64,000 bases of DNA from Phycisphaeraceae bacterium (lineage in GTDB: Bacteria; Planctomycetota; Phycisphaerae; Phycisphaerales; Phycisphaeraceae): contig JANQSF010000033.1 of assembly GCA_028284155.1 (NCBI GenBank), forward strand, positions 1 through 64,000. The letters run 5' to 3'. A program made the translations under genes and the position numbers. Numbering within the stretch: position 1 is the first letter of the stretch; the number at the start of each line of letters is the position of its first letter. The notes under the pieces are model-generated. The model was not told the DNA's origin, searched no databases, and saw only the letters and a list, made by a program, of their open reading frames with translations. This document shows, in pieces, positions 17,249-26,380 of this stretch.

Positions 17249-17662
17249 ATGAAACGTTTCACCCGCCGTCTGATCGCCGTGATCCTGGGCCTCTGCCTCG
17301 GCTGGTACGCCGCCGCCGAGGGCCCGACGTGGTTCAACCCCGAGCCGGGCTATGCGCACGGCGATCACCCCACGCCGGCTGAAGGCGGCGAGACGTCGGC
17401 CAAGGAGGGCGACGCCAAAGGCCACGGCTCGGCCGACCACCTCGTGCCCGAGCGGGAAGACGCGTCGTTCATGGGCATGGTGCTTTGGATCGGCGTCGCA
17501 CTGGTCGCGTCGGCGGTTGTCGTGGGTGTGTTCTTACGCGCACTCGGCGAAGAAGACCCGGGCGTTCAGGCCAGCGCCGACGACGCGCGTGAGGCGCATC
17601 ACGACGACCACGGTCACGACAACGATCACGGTCACGGCGAAGAAAAGGGCGACAGTCATTGA
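17249..17662 (+). CDS. Small His/Asp-rich membrane protein
   Basis: About 137 residues. An N-terminal signal-like segment (LIAVILGLCLGWYAAAEG) is followed by a charged region, one membrane helix (MVLWIGVALVASAVVVGVFL) and a C-terminal tail very rich in His, Asp and Gly (EAHHDDHGHDNDHGHGEEKG), a pattern that often binds Ni, Zn or Cu ions. GTG at 17237 is an alternative start. It is 80 bases downstream of secA, same strand. No named family is recognised; a metal-binding or metal-buffering role is inferred from composition only. Confidence 0.6.
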   Translation: MKRFTRRLIAVILGLCLGWYAAAEGPTWFNPEPGYAHGDHPTPAEGGETSAKEGDAKGHGSADHLVPEREDASFMGMVLWIGVALVASAVVVGVFLRALGEEDPGVQASADDAREAHHDDHGHDNDHGHGEEKGDSH

Positions 17663-17677
17663 CGTTGGCTGATCAAC

Positions 17678-18538
17678 CTACTTGGCCGGTACAACCGGCG
17701 CGACGAATCCTTTCGGCGCTTCCAAACCCGCGTCGCGCAGCAGCCTGTTCCAGTCGTATTGGCAGTAGATCATCGTTCCCGCGATGACCCCGATCGGCAG
17801 CACGAGCAGGCCGACGAACGGGATCATGAAAAGCAATTCCATCGCGACGCCCAGGCCGAGGATCTGCCACCGGCGTGACCTGAGCACGACCTTCTTGTGG
17901 TGGTTGCGCAGGTCGTTTCGGCTCATGGCCGTGTCGAGGAAACCGACGCCGCCGAACCACGCCGTCACGAGAAACAGCGGCACGAAGCCGACCACGGGGA
18001 CGAGCAGAAACGGCAGGGCGAGCACGGTCCAGAAGACCTGTCGGATCAGGATGCCGATCGCGTCGCGGATGCTCCACAGCATCGTCGAGAATTCGTAGCC
18101 GATCGACGTCGGACTGGGCGCTGCCGGGTTCGTGAGTCGGAACTCCGTGCGGTGCGAGAGCACGTCGTTGAACGGCGTGGCGATGACCATACCGACGGTT
18201 GTGAAGGTGAAGTAGCTGATCACCAGCACCGCCGGCACGAACACGACCCACTTGAGCGCGTCGAACGACTTGGTCAGCACGTTCCCGAGCCAGACGGCGA
18301 ACGCGCTGTCGGAGTTGAAGTCGAATGTCGGTTCCCAGACGGTGAGCAGGTAAATGGCCAGCGCGATGACCAGTCCGTAGACGATGAAGTTGGCGAGCAG
18401 CGGCATGACCGCCCAACGCTTGATGCCCCGGTGCGCCAGCAGGAAACCCGTCGCGGGCAGTGGCAGCATGAAGCCCGCCACGAGGCCGGGCGTTCGTGCG
18501 GCGCGGATCGGTGGGGTGTTGGAATCGGTGGGAGTCAT
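17678..18538 (-). CDS. EI24/CysZ-like multi-pass membrane protein
   Basis: About 286 residues with four or so long hydrophobic segments. The arrangement (GFMLPLPATGFLLAHRGIKR, then FTFTTVGMVIATPFNDVLSH, and a late GLGVAMELLFMIPFVGLLVL) matches the EI24 domain family, which includes the sulfate transporter CysZ of some bacteria. ATG 18538 begins MTPTDSN; a further upstream ATG at 18658 would read through a non-coding-looking stretch. No sulfate-assimilation genes are next to it, so sulfate transport is not claimed. It converges with the His-rich protein gene. Confidence 0.7.
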   Translation of the reverse strand: MTPTDSNTPPIRAARTPGLVAGFMLPLPATGFLLAHRGIKRWAVMPLLANFIVYGLVIALAIYLLTVWEPTFDFNSDSAFAVWLGNVLTKSFDALKWVVFVPAVLVISYFTFTTVGMVIATPFNDVLSHRTEFRLTNPAAPSPTSIGYEFSTMLWSIRDAIGILIRQVFWTVLALPFLLVPVVGFVPLFLVTAWFGGVGFLDTAMSRNDLRNHHKKVVLRSRRWQILGLGVAMELLFMIPFVGLLVLPIGVIAGTMIYCQYDWNRLLRDAGLEAPKGFVAPVVPAK

Positions 18539-18678
18539 CGATCTCGATGATGAAGTGCGATAAACATTGATCCGCGTGGCCGCTGGTCGTCGTTCCGGCG
18601 GCATGCTTCCGGGGGCGTCATTCCGGGGGCGACGATACGATACCGTCACTCGACCCACCTCGCTGAACGGATCGTCCT

Positions 18679-19446
18679 ATGAGTCAAGATGCCGCGGAAC
18701 GACTGTCGCACGCTGAACTGCTGAAGCTGAAGGGTTGGAACACGCCGACGATCTACAACGGCTGGGAACAGATCACACAGCACGACCCCGCGCGTGTCGG
18801 CATCAACCCGCAGGAGTCGCGGGATTTCATGCCGCAAATGGGGCCGATGGTCGGCTACGCGGTGACGCTCGTCGTCGAACCGAGCAACGCCTCGCACAAG
18901 AAGGTCGCTCATGCCTGGAGCGACTGGCGCAAGTATGCTGCACACGCTGAGCCGGGCTTGCCAAAGATCGTCGTCGTGCAGGACCTGGACAAGCCGGACA
19001 CCTGCGGGTCGTTCTGGGGAGAGGTCAACGCGAACACACACCGGGCGCTCGGCTGCGTCGGTACGATCACGGACGGCGCGGTACGGGACCTGGACGAGAT
19101 GACCAACGCCGGCTTCAAAGCGATCGCGCGTCGCCTGTGTGTCGGCCACGCGCACGTCACGCCGGTGCGGTGGGGCGAGCCGGTCGAGGTGTTCGGCCGC
19201 GTCGTCGAGCCGGGGCAACTCATCCACGCCGACAAGCACGGATTCCTGGCCGTGCCGCGCGAGGACGAGGCCGGCCTGCTCGACGCGGCCAAGTTCATGG
19301 ACGACAACGAGTGCAACACGGTGATCGCGGCGGCGCGCAACGCGGCCGGTTTGACCACCGACGCGCTGCTCGCCCAGCTCGATGAAGCGGGTACGGCCTT
19401 CACCGAGGCGGCCAAGCAACGTTTCGGCCGCGAGGGTGAGTGGTAA
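18679..19446 (+). CDS. RraA-family protein
   Basis: 255 residues. The central region (GSFWGEVNANTHRALGCVG, then TITDGAVRDLDEM, and AHVTPVRWGEPVEVFGRVVE) fits the RraA / 4-hydroxy-4-methyl-2-oxoglutarate aldolase family, often labelled 'dimethylmenaquinone methyltransferase' in older annotation. Members are either metal-dependent aldolases or inhibitors of RNase E. Here an extra ~90-residue N-terminal part (about residues 1-95) precedes the core. The gene starts about 140 bases upstream-divergent from the EI24-like gene. The exact substrate cannot be told. Confidence 0.8.
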   Translation: MSQDAAERLSHAELLKLKGWNTPTIYNGWEQITQHDPARVGINPQESRDFMPQMGPMVGYAVTLVVEPSNASHKKVAHAWSDWRKYAAHAEPGLPKIVVVQDLDKPDTCGSFWGEVNANTHRALGCVGTITDGAVRDLDEMTNAGFKAIARRLCVGHAHVTPVRWGEPVEVFGRVVEPGQLIHADKHGFLAVPREDEAGLLDAAKFMDDNECNTVIAAARNAAGLTTDALLAQLDEAGTAFTEAAKQRFGREGEW

Positions 19447-19465
19447 GGCGGCCGACAATGCCGAC

Positions 19466-19581
19466 GTAGGGTGGGCCAAGGCTCGGCGCGGCCCACCACT
19501 TGGCGTTTGAATGCAACGTTGGTGCCAAGTCGTCATTCGTATACCGGAAGGTGGGCCGCGCAAAGCCTTGGCCCACCCTAC
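19466..19581. repeat. Inverted repeat, GTAGGGTGGGCCAAGGCT family
   Basis: Arms 19466-19497 and 19550-19581 (32 bases each) are reverse complements with two mismatches; the core is gtagggtgggccaaggct and the inner end is gcggcccacc. The repeat fills the gap between the RraA-like gene and the zinc-ribbon gene. Confidence 0.85.
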
Positions 19582-19619
19582 CTCAAGCACTTCGGGCGAC
19601 GCCTAGAGTTAAGTCAACC

Positions 19620-20603
19620 ATGCTCCGCTTCCCCTGCCCCCAATGCCGCAAGACCATCGCCGCGCCACCCAACTTCGCGGGTCGGCAGGTTCAGTGTCCG
19701 CTTTGCGAATCGGTTGTCCCCGTTCCGATGCCAGCTCAACAGGCCGCGCCCGTACAGCCCGTTGCGCGACCGACCACAACTACGCCTTCTCGCTTCGCAC
19801 CCAAGCGTCGCAACAACTCGCTCGGTGTTTTCATCGGCATCGGCGTGCTGTGCGTCGTGTTCCTGAGCATCCTCATCAGCGCACTCGTTTATTACAACGA
19901 CAAGCAGCCCGCAGCCAACACGAACAAAAACAACACCGGCGGAGACGACAAACGTCAAGCCGCCAGCAAGCCGCCCATTCCGCCGAGTCAGCCCGCGAAC
20001 GTTGACGACAACCCCAACGCCGAGGTCCGTGTCGGTGGCGACGGCGACCAACCGCTTGGCCCGTCGATCACGTCAAGCCTGATCGAAGGCAAGGTCCCGC
20101 AAGGCCGCGCCGAGAAGCAGACCCGTGTGCCCGGTTTCTCGACTTCGTTTGACCAGTTCGACGAGGTGACGACAATCACATCGAGGCCGCCGGCCGCGCT
20201 GAGCAAAACGCAGGGCGACGAACCGGGCCAATTGTTGTTCGGTCTGTCAGCCAGCTACGACGGCAAGGACGCGCCGGCCAGCGCCGACGACGCCACCGTC
20301 ATGATCGAAATCTTTGCCGTCGGTACGACCTGGCAGAACGACGACCCCAGCCCGCAGACCGACATGGTGCTCGTCGGGCCGGGCGGGATGTTCGAGATCT
20401 CCGTCGAAGAGAAGGAAGAGGTCGTCGGCATCGCCTCGGGGCCGACGGTTCGCCTGCGATACAAGGCGACGCCGAAACTGCTCGAAGCCCTGGCCCGTGG
20501 CGGAACGCCGACACTCATGCTGCACGGCCAGCACTACGCCGTGTCGACAGCACACGCTTCGATGGGCAAACGGTTGGCTGAATTCCTGAAGTCCGGCGGG
20601 TAG
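19620..20603 (+). CDS. Membrane protein with N-terminal zinc ribbon
   Basis: About 327 residues. The N-terminus PCPQCRKTIAAPPNFAGRQ, followed by VQCPLCE, is a double CxxC zinc ribbon (Cys6, 9, 26, 29) of the type common in planctomycete and myxobacterial proteins. After a Pro/Thr linker come one membrane helix (VFIGIGVLCVVFLSILISAL), a polar low-complexity segment and a folded C-terminal domain of unknown family. The cytoplasmic zinc ribbon, helix and external domain suggest a one-pass envelope protein. Function unknown. hemL follows 55 bases downstream. Confidence 0.68.
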   Translation: MLRFPCPQCRKTIAAPPNFAGRQVQCPLCESVVPVPMPAQQAAPVQPVARPTTTTPSRFAPKRRNNSLGVFIGIGVLCVVFLSILISALVYYNDKQPAANTNKNNTGGDDKRQAASKPPIPPSQPANVDDNPNAEVRVGGDGDQPLGPSITSSLIEGKVPQGRAEKQTRVPGFSTSFDQFDEVTTITSRPPAALSKTQGDEPGQLLFGLSASYDGKDAPASADDATVMIEIFAVGTTWQNDDPSPQTDMVLVGPGGMFEISVEEKEEVVGIASGPTVRLRYKATPKLLEALARGGTPTLMLHGQHYAVSTAHASMGKRLAEFLKSGG

Positions 20604-20658
20604 GCGAGGTAGTCCGCCCCGCATGGCCGATCGGTCGCGTGTCGCTACAGTTACGGCC

Positions 20659-21972
20659 ATGACCGAGGTCGCCCCGATCAGCACCGCCCGATACGCCCAG
20701 TCGCAAGCCGCGTTTGAACGCGCTCGGCGAACGCTTGTCGGCGGCGTCAACTCGCCCGTCCGGGCTTATAAGTCGGTCGGCCGCGACCCGATCCACATCG
20801 CGTCAGGCACGGGCCCACGCGTGACGGATATCGATGGGAACACGTACATCGACTACGTCGCGTCGTATGGCCCGCTGATTTTGGGCCACGCTTATCCGCC
20901 CGTGATCGACGCCGTCATCGAAGCCGCGCGCGGGGGGACCAGCTTTGGCATGCCCAGCGAGCGCGAAACGCAACTTGCCGAACTGGTCGTCGAGGCCGTG
21001 CCGTCCGTCGAGGTTGTCCGCTTCGTCAACAGCGGGACCGAGGCGACGATGAGCGCGATCCGCCTGGCCCGCGCGGCGACGGGTCGTTCGGCGATCGTCA
21101 AGTGCACGGGTTGTTATCACGGCCACAACGACGGCCTGCTCGTGCAGGCCGGCAGCGGCGCGACGACGCTGGGCACGCCAAGCTCGCCCGGTGTGCCCGC
21201 CTCGATCACAGACAGCACGTTACTCGTCCCATTCAACGACCTGAACGCGATGCGTGACGCGTTTGCGCAACACGCTCAACAGATCGCCGCGATCATCATC
21301 GAGCCGATCGCCGGCAACATGGGCTGTGTCCCGCCGGCTGAAGGCTACCTGCAAGGGCTGCGCGACCTGTGTGACGAACACGGCGCGCTGCTGATCTTTG
21401 ACGAGGTCATGACCGGTTTCCGCGTCGCGTTTGGCTGTGCGCAGGCGCTCTACAACGTCACACCCGATCTGACCTGCCTCGGCAAGGTCGTCGGCGGCGG
21501 GCTGCCGTGCGCCGCGTATGGCGGTCGGGAAGACCTGATGCGTCAGGTCGCACCGGACGGCCCGGTGTACCAGGCCGGCACGCTCAGCGGCAATCCGTTG
21601 GCCATGGCCGCGGGCATCGCGACGCTGACAGCGCTGCGCGACGGCGACGTGTACGGCCGACTTGAAGCGTCCTCCGCCCAACTGGCGGACGGCCTGTCAC
21701 AGGCCGCGGCCGACGCGGGCGTCGCGTTGCAGGTCTCGCGCGTCGGCTCGATGGTTTGTCCGTTCTTTACCGACTCGCCGGTGACCAACTACGCACAGGC
21801 GACGCAATGCGACACCGAACTGTTCGCGTCGTTCTTCAGGTCGATGCTCGACGCGGGCGTCGTCCTGCCGCCGAGCCAGTACGAGACGTGGTTCGTCTCG
21901 GCCGCACACGACTCGTCGTGTATCGACGCCACCATTGACGCCGCCCGAATCGCCTTCGCTTCCTTACGTTAA
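20659..21972 (+). CDS. hemL: Glutamate-1-semialdehyde 2,1-aminomutase
   Basis: 437 residues. A class III PLP aminotransferase that isomerises glutamate-1-semialdehyde to 5-aminolevulinate in the C5 pathway of heme synthesis. Visible motifs: TLVGGVNSPVRAYKSVG at the N-terminus, VRFVNSGTEATMSAIRLAR, CYHGHND, LIFDEVMTGFR and GKVVGGGLPCAAYGG, where Lys276 is the expected PLP lysine. ATG 20659 matches the usual N-terminal length; ATG 20623 upstream is less likely. serA begins 14 bases downstream on the same strand. Confidence 0.95.
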   Translation: MTEVAPISTARYAQSQAAFERARRTLVGGVNSPVRAYKSVGRDPIHIASGTGPRVTDIDGNTYIDYVASYGPLILGHAYPPVIDAVIEAARGGTSFGMPSERETQLAELVVEAVPSVEVVRFVNSGTEATMSAIRLARAATGRSAIVKCTGCYHGHNDGLLVQAGSGATTLGTPSSPGVPASITDSTLLVPFNDLNAMRDAFAQHAQQIAAIIIEPIAGNMGCVPPAEGYLQGLRDLCDEHGALLIFDEVMTGFRVAFGCAQALYNVTPDLTCLGKVVGGGLPCAAYGGREDLMRQVAPDGPVYQAGTLSGNPLAMAAGIATLTALRDGDVYGRLEASSAQLADGLSQAAADAGVALQVSRVGSMVCPFFTDSPVTNYAQATQCDTELFASFFRSMLDAGVVLPPSQYETWFVSAAHDSSCIDATIDAARIAFASLR

Positions 21973-21985
21973 TCCGAGCCTTGCC

Positions 21986-23656
21986 ATGACAGCGCTGACC
22001 GCTGAACCGACCAACCCCGCGACCCGCATGTTTTCCATCCTCGCCGCCGACAAACTCGCCCAAGAGGGCCTCGACTTCATCGCGTCGCAAGACGACGCGA
22101 CGCTTGTCAACAAGCCCGGCCTCAGTGAAGACGAATTGGCCCAGATCGTTGGCGAACACGACGGCATGATCGTGCGCAGCGGCGTGCAGGTCACCGCCAA
22201 GGTGCTCGAGAACCCGGGACGATTGAAGGTCATCGCCCGCGCGGGCGTCGGTGTCGACAATATCGACCTCGACGCGGCCACGGCCAAGGGCATACTCGTG
22301 ATGAACACGGCTGCTGCTAACACAATTTCGACGGCTGAGCACGCGTTCGCGCTGATGATCGGCCTGGCGCGCAACCTAGGACCCGCCTATCGCGCGATGG
22401 CGGAGGGTCGATGGGACCGTTCGACGTTCACTGGGCGGCAGCTTTGCGGTAAGACGTTGGGCGTCGTCGGGTTCGGCAGAATCGGTCAGTGCGTCGCCGA
22501 GCGCGCGTTGGCGTTCGATATGAACGTCGTCGCCTACGACCCGTTTATCAATGCCGACACGATGTTCGACGGCCGGGTCAAGATGTACCCTGAATTCGAG
22601 GACATCCTCCCGCACGCCGACATCTTGACATTCCATGTGCCGATGAATGATCAGACGCGCGGCATGCTCAACGCGCGAACGTTCGCAAAGTGCCGCAAGG
22701 GTGTCATGGTCGTCAACGCGGCGCGTGGCGGGGTGATCGATGAAGATGACCTGTTGGAAGCGATCGAGTCGGGTCAGTGCGGCGGGGCGGGGATCGACGT
22801 GTACCCGACCGAGCCGCCGCCGGAAGACAGCAAGCTGCGCAACCACCCGCGCGTGCTGACGACGCCGCACCTGGGCGCCAGCACGGTCGAAGCGCAGCAG
22901 GCCGTCAGTGTCAGCGCTGCCGAGCAGGTCTTTCAATACCTGCGCGGCGAGGGCATCACCGGCGCGGTGAACGCGGGCAACCTGCGTGTCGACCTGTCGC
23001 CGATCCAGGCGTCATACAACGACCTGGCCCATCGCATGGCCCAACTGATCAGCCCGATGATCACGCGCGGCATCGAGTGCGTCACGATCGACGTGCGCGG
23101 CGACGAACTGGCCAGCGCGGCCGGCACGATCGAGCGCACTGCGCTCGTGTCGTTGCTGAACGACCACCTGTCCGACCCGGTGAACATCATCAACGTCAAG
23201 AACGTGGCCGACTCGCGCGGCATCCGCTCGCGAACCGCCATCGACGACGACGACAAGGCCGGCACGCAGCTCATCATCGAGGTGCAGGGCCCGCCCGACG
23301 CCGTGGACGACCAGACACAGCCGGGCGACCGCACACGGCGGATCGTCGGCCGAATCTACGACGACCTGCGGCCGCGGGTCATCGAGATCAACGGCTACTC
23401 GATGGACATGATCCCGGCCGGCCACATGGTGCTCATTCAGAACGACGACCGCCCGGGCATGATCGGCGCGGCGGGCAATACGTTCGGCGAGGCGCAGGTC
23501 AACATCGCCGACATGGCGATCAGCCGACGCCGCGAGACCGCCCTCATGCTGCTCAAGATCGACGCCGAAGCGCCGGGCGATCTGTTCGACAAACTGCGCG
23601 CCGTCGCCGGCATCCGCAAGGTCTGCGCGGTCAAACTCGCCGACGAAACGGTGTAG
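21986..23656 (+). CDS. serA: D-3-phosphoglycerate dehydrogenase
   Basis: 556 residues, the long SerA form. It oxidises 3-phosphoglycerate in the first step of serine synthesis. Motifs: VIARAGVGVDNIDLDAA, the Rossmann loop LGVVGFGRIGQ (about residues 158-168), VVNAARGGVIDEDDL, and TPHLGAST with the catalytic histidine. An intervening domain follows, then a C-terminal ACT domain (HMVLIQNDDRPGMIGAAGNT, about 470-556) for serine feedback or oligomer contacts. ATG 22028 is an alternative start that would remove a 14-residue leader. A strong hairpin lies 95 bases after the stop. Confidence 0.95.
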   Translation: MTALTAEPTNPATRMFSILAADKLAQEGLDFIASQDDATLVNKPGLSEDELAQIVGEHDGMIVRSGVQVTAKVLENPGRLKVIARAGVGVDNIDLDAATAKGILVMNTAAANTISTAEHAFALMIGLARNLGPAYRAMAEGRWDRSTFTGRQLCGKTLGVVGFGRIGQCVAERALAFDMNVVAYDPFINADTMFDGRVKMYPEFEDILPHADILTFHVPMNDQTRGMLNARTFAKCRKGVMVVNAARGGVIDEDDLLEAIESGQCGGAGIDVYPTEPPPEDSKLRNHPRVLTTPHLGASTVEAQQAVSVSAAEQVFQYLRGEGITGAVNAGNLRVDLSPIQASYNDLAHRMAQLISPMITRGIECVTIDVRGDELASAAGTIERTALVSLLNDHLSDPVNIINVKNVADSRGIRSRTAIDDDDKAGTQLIIEVQGPPDAVDDQTQPGDRTRRIVGRIYDDLRPRVIEINGYSMDMIPAGHMVLIQNDDRPGMIGAAGNTFGEAQVNIADMAISRRRETALMLLKIDAEAPGDLFDKLRAVAGIRKVCAVKLADETV

Positions 23657-23751
23657 CGCTTGCTCATTTAGCCGCGTCGCTTGCGACGCGCCTCCGTCGT
23701 GCATTGTCAATCAAAGGTTCGGCGTCGCGGTGAGGACGACGTGCGGCGTGC

Positions 23752-23818
23752 CTGTGAATAAGCGAAGCGTTTCACAGAATCGGACGTCCACTCCGTGAAA
23801 CGCTTCGCTTATTCACAG
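23752..23818. repeat. Perfect 24-bp hairpin between converging genes
   Basis: Arms 23752-23775 and 23795-23818 are perfect reverse complements (core gtgaataagcgaagcgtt) around a 19-base loop. It lies between serA (plus) and the RTX gene (minus), which end towards each other, so it could terminate both; no T tract is present. The arm sequence is much less GC-rich than its surroundings. Just upstream, 23665-23690 holds agccgcgtcgcttgcgacgc, a smaller palindrome. Confidence 0.85.
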
Positions 23819-23854
23819 CCACCCATACGCAGCACCAGACTTGTAACGACGCGA

Positions 23855-26380
23855 TCAAGGCTCCGGCCCCGGGTCGACGAACACGTCGTTCCGGTCGTCG
23901 CGCAGGTCGTCGAAACCGCTGCCACCGATCAATTGGTCGAAGCCCGGCCCGCCGATGAGTTGATCGTCGCCGTCGTCACCGAAAAGCACATCGTCGCCGC
24001 TCGAACCGTTCAGCGTGTCGTTGCCGGGGCCGCCGACGAAGGTCTCGCTGGCCCGTGAGCCGCGAACGTTGTCGGGGCCGATCGACCCGATGAACGTGAA
24101 GATGTCGCGTAGTTGGTCGATCGCTTTGGTCGTCAGATTGCGGATCGACCCACGCAGGCCGATGCTGCCGCGCACGCCGTCGACGTTCGCCGGGTTGGAG
24201 TAGTCGACGGTGTTGTTGCCCGCGCCGCCCTCGATCCGGTTCCGTCCGCCGCCGCCGAAGAACAGGTCGTCGCCGCTGCCGCCCATCAGTACGTCGTTGC
24301 CGCCGCCACCCACGAGCGTGTCGTCGCTGCCGCTGCCGTCGAGCGTCACGCCGTGCGTCGTCACGGCCGAGGCGTCGAGAAAGTCCTGGTTGTTCCCGCC
24401 GTCGATGGTCAGTTTGAGTCGGCGCTGCGGCAGGGCGTCCAGGTCGAAAATGCGCACCGTGTCCTGGCCGTTGGCCGCGTCGATCTCGATGTCTTCCGCG
24501 TCGGCGATCTGAATCGTGAAGAAGTTGGCGTCGATGCGCGACAGGTGCGCCCGGCCGTCGACGGCTCGTATCTCCAAGAACTCGTCGTCGCCACCGGTCG
24601 TGATGCGGATGTCGTCGTTGCCGCCGCCGCCGTCGAGCAGGCCGTCGGACGTGCCGGTCCACGTCAGGCGGTCGTTGCCCTGCTCGCCGCTGAGCGTGTC
24701 GTTCTCGCCGCCGTCGGTCAGGATGTCGTTACCCGCGCCGCCGATGAGCGTATCGGTGCCGTCGTCGCCGCGCAGCGCGTCCGTGCCGCCGCGGCCGTCG
24801 ATCCGGTCGTTGCCCGCGCCGCCCTGGATGTTGTCGCGGCCGGCCGAGCCGGTGATGTCGTCGTCGAACGGCGACCCGATCACCGTCTCGAACGAGCGGA
24901 TCGTCGCGTCGAGGTTGCTGTTGGTCGCCGTCCGCCGTTGCAGGTCGATCGTGACGCCTTCGCCGCCGGTCAGGTTTTCGAAAGTGAGCGTGTCGCCCCG
25001 GCCGCCGCCGCCGTCGAGGATGTCGTTGCCGAACGACGCGGCGACCACGTCGTTGCCGCCGCCGGAGCGGACCGTGTCGTCGCCGTCGCCGCCGTCGAGG
25101 AAGTCGCTGCCCCCCGCCGCGGTCAACAGGTCGTTGCCCGGGCCGCCGATGAGGCTGTCGGACTGACGTCGCGCGCCGCCGGCGCGGATCACGTCGTTGC
25201 CGGACCCGCCGTCCATGAAGTCGTTGTCACGGGCGCCGATCAGTAGGTCGTCGTCCGGCCCGCCGGCGAGCGTGTCGTTGCCAAGTCCGGCGCGCAGCGT
25301 GTCGTTGCCCGCGCCGCCGTCGAGAAAGTTGTTGCCGTTGCCCCCGTTGATATTGTCGTCGCCGTCGCCACCCTGGTAGGTGTCCTGGCTGAAGAAGTTG
25401 TTGCCCTGGATCGTGTCGTCGCCAGGTCCTGCGTCAATAAAGTTGCCGCTGGATCGCGCGACGATGTGCCGGTCGTTGCCCGGGCCGCCGAACTGCTGGT
25501 CGATGCCGGTCGTGCTCTGCAGCATGTCGTTGCCGTCGCCGCCGTCGAGTTGCGAGAAGCCCGCGCCGGCCACGATCCGGTCGTTGCCGTCGTCGCCGAT
25601 CAACGTGTCATTGCCGCCATTGCCTTGGATGATGTCGTTGCCGCCAAGGCCGTTCAGGAAGTTATTGAACTCGTCGCCGATGAGCGTGTCGTTCTGCGGG
25701 CTGCCGAAGATGTTGTTGACCTCGGCGGGCAACTGCGACGCGACCGTGCCGACCCGCAGCGTCCGCGCGCGGAAGTTGGCGTGCACCGACTCGGTGCTGC
25801 CGGAGAAGTCGTACACATCGCCGATCTGAATGAGATTGCCGCCCGACCCGCCGAGCACGCGCTCGATGCTGGTCACTCCGCCCGTGTTGCTGGCCGTGCC
25901 GTCGCCGTTGACCCCTGCCGCTTCGACGGGAGTCGTGAACAAGGACAGGTCCAACACGTCGAACCCGTCGCCGCCGTTGAAGGTGCCGTTGCCGAGCGAG
26001 CCGCCCTCGTTGACGACGACGATGTCGCCGCCGGCCTCGCCGTTGACGGTCACGTCGGGCGACCCGGTATCGGTCAGGTCGGCGATGCTGACGCTGTCGA
26101 ATCCGTTACCGGCGTTGACGACGATCGAATTGACGCCTCCAAAGGGCGTTCCGTCTTCGACGTCGGGCACGCCGTTGAGCAGGATCTCTCCGGTATCCGC
26201 GTCGGCCCCGATTGCGATGACATCGTCCGCGTCGGAGCCGGTGATTTCGAGCACGCCATCGACGACGGAGGCCGACAGCAGCACACGCGGCTCAAGCGAT
26301 TCGAGCAGCGGGCGACGGACCTCGCGCCGGCGGGGACGCGGCTTGCGTCGGGGTCGGCGGATGCGGAAACCGAAGATCAT
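23855..26380 (-). CDS. LEPRxLL surface protein with RTX calcium-binding repeats
   Basis: About 841 residues. The very basic N-terminus (FRIRRPRRKPRPRRREVRR) leads to SLEPRVLLSAS (LEPRVLL at residues 29-35), the planctomycete LEPRxLL export signature. After about 250 residues of beta-rich sequence there are long runs of the RTX nonapeptide GGxGxDxUx (GGNGNDIIQGNGGNDTL, DDGNDRIVAG and many more) in two blocks, separated by a non-repeat stretch. Such repeats bind Ca2+ outside the cell and fold as parallel beta-rolls. I found no cysteine in it. ATG 26380 has a GGGAGA site 11-16 bases upstream. The C-terminus ends acidic (DVFVDPGPEP). The gene is divergent from the DUF697-like gene across a 294-base spacer in which I see no other feature. 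Confidence 0.88.
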   Translation of the reverse strand: MIFGFRIRRPRRKPRPRRREVRRPLLESLEPRVLLSASVVDGVLEITGSDADDVIAIGADADTGEILLNGVPDVEDGTPFGGVNSIVVNAGNGFDSVSIADLTDTGSPDVTVNGEAGGDIVVVNEGGSLGNGTFNGGDGFDVLDLSLFTTPVEAAGVNGDGTASNTGGVTSIERVLGGSGGNLIQIGDVYDFSGSTESVHANFRARTLRVGTVASQLPAEVNNIFGSPQNDTLIGDEFNNFLNGLGGNDIIQGNGGNDTLIGDDGNDRIVAGAGFSQLDGGDGNDMLQSTTGIDQQFGGPGNDRHIVARSSGNFIDAGPGDDTIQGNNFFSQDTYQGGDGDDNINGGNGNNFLDGGAGNDTLRAGLGNDTLAGGPDDDLLIGARDNDFMDGGSGNDVIRAGGARRQSDSLIGGPGNDLLTAAGGSDFLDGGDGDDTVRSGGGNDVVAASFGNDILDGGGGRGDTLTFENLTGGEGVTIDLQRRTATNSNLDATIRSFETVIGSPFDDDITGSAGRDNIQGGAGNDRIDGRGGTDALRGDDGTDTLIGGAGNDILTDGGENDTLSGEQGNDRLTWTGTSDGLLDGGGGNDDIRITTGGDDEFLEIRAVDGRAHLSRIDANFFTIQIADAEDIEIDAANGQDTVRIFDLDALPQRRLKLTIDGGNNQDFLDASAVTTHGVTLDGSGSDDTLVGGGGNDVLMGGSGDDLFFGGGGRNRIEGGAGNNTVDYSNPANVDGVRGSIGLRGSIRNLTTKAIDQLRDIFTFIGSIGPDNVRGSRASETFVGGPGNDTLNGSSGDDVLFGDDGDDQLIGGPGFDQLIGGSGFDDLRDDRNDVFVDPGPEP

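Noticed and set aside
24113..25246. Plus-strand open frame of 377 codons opposite the RTX repeats
   Set aside because: Val/Ala/Arg repeats are the antisense reading of the RTX nonapeptides.
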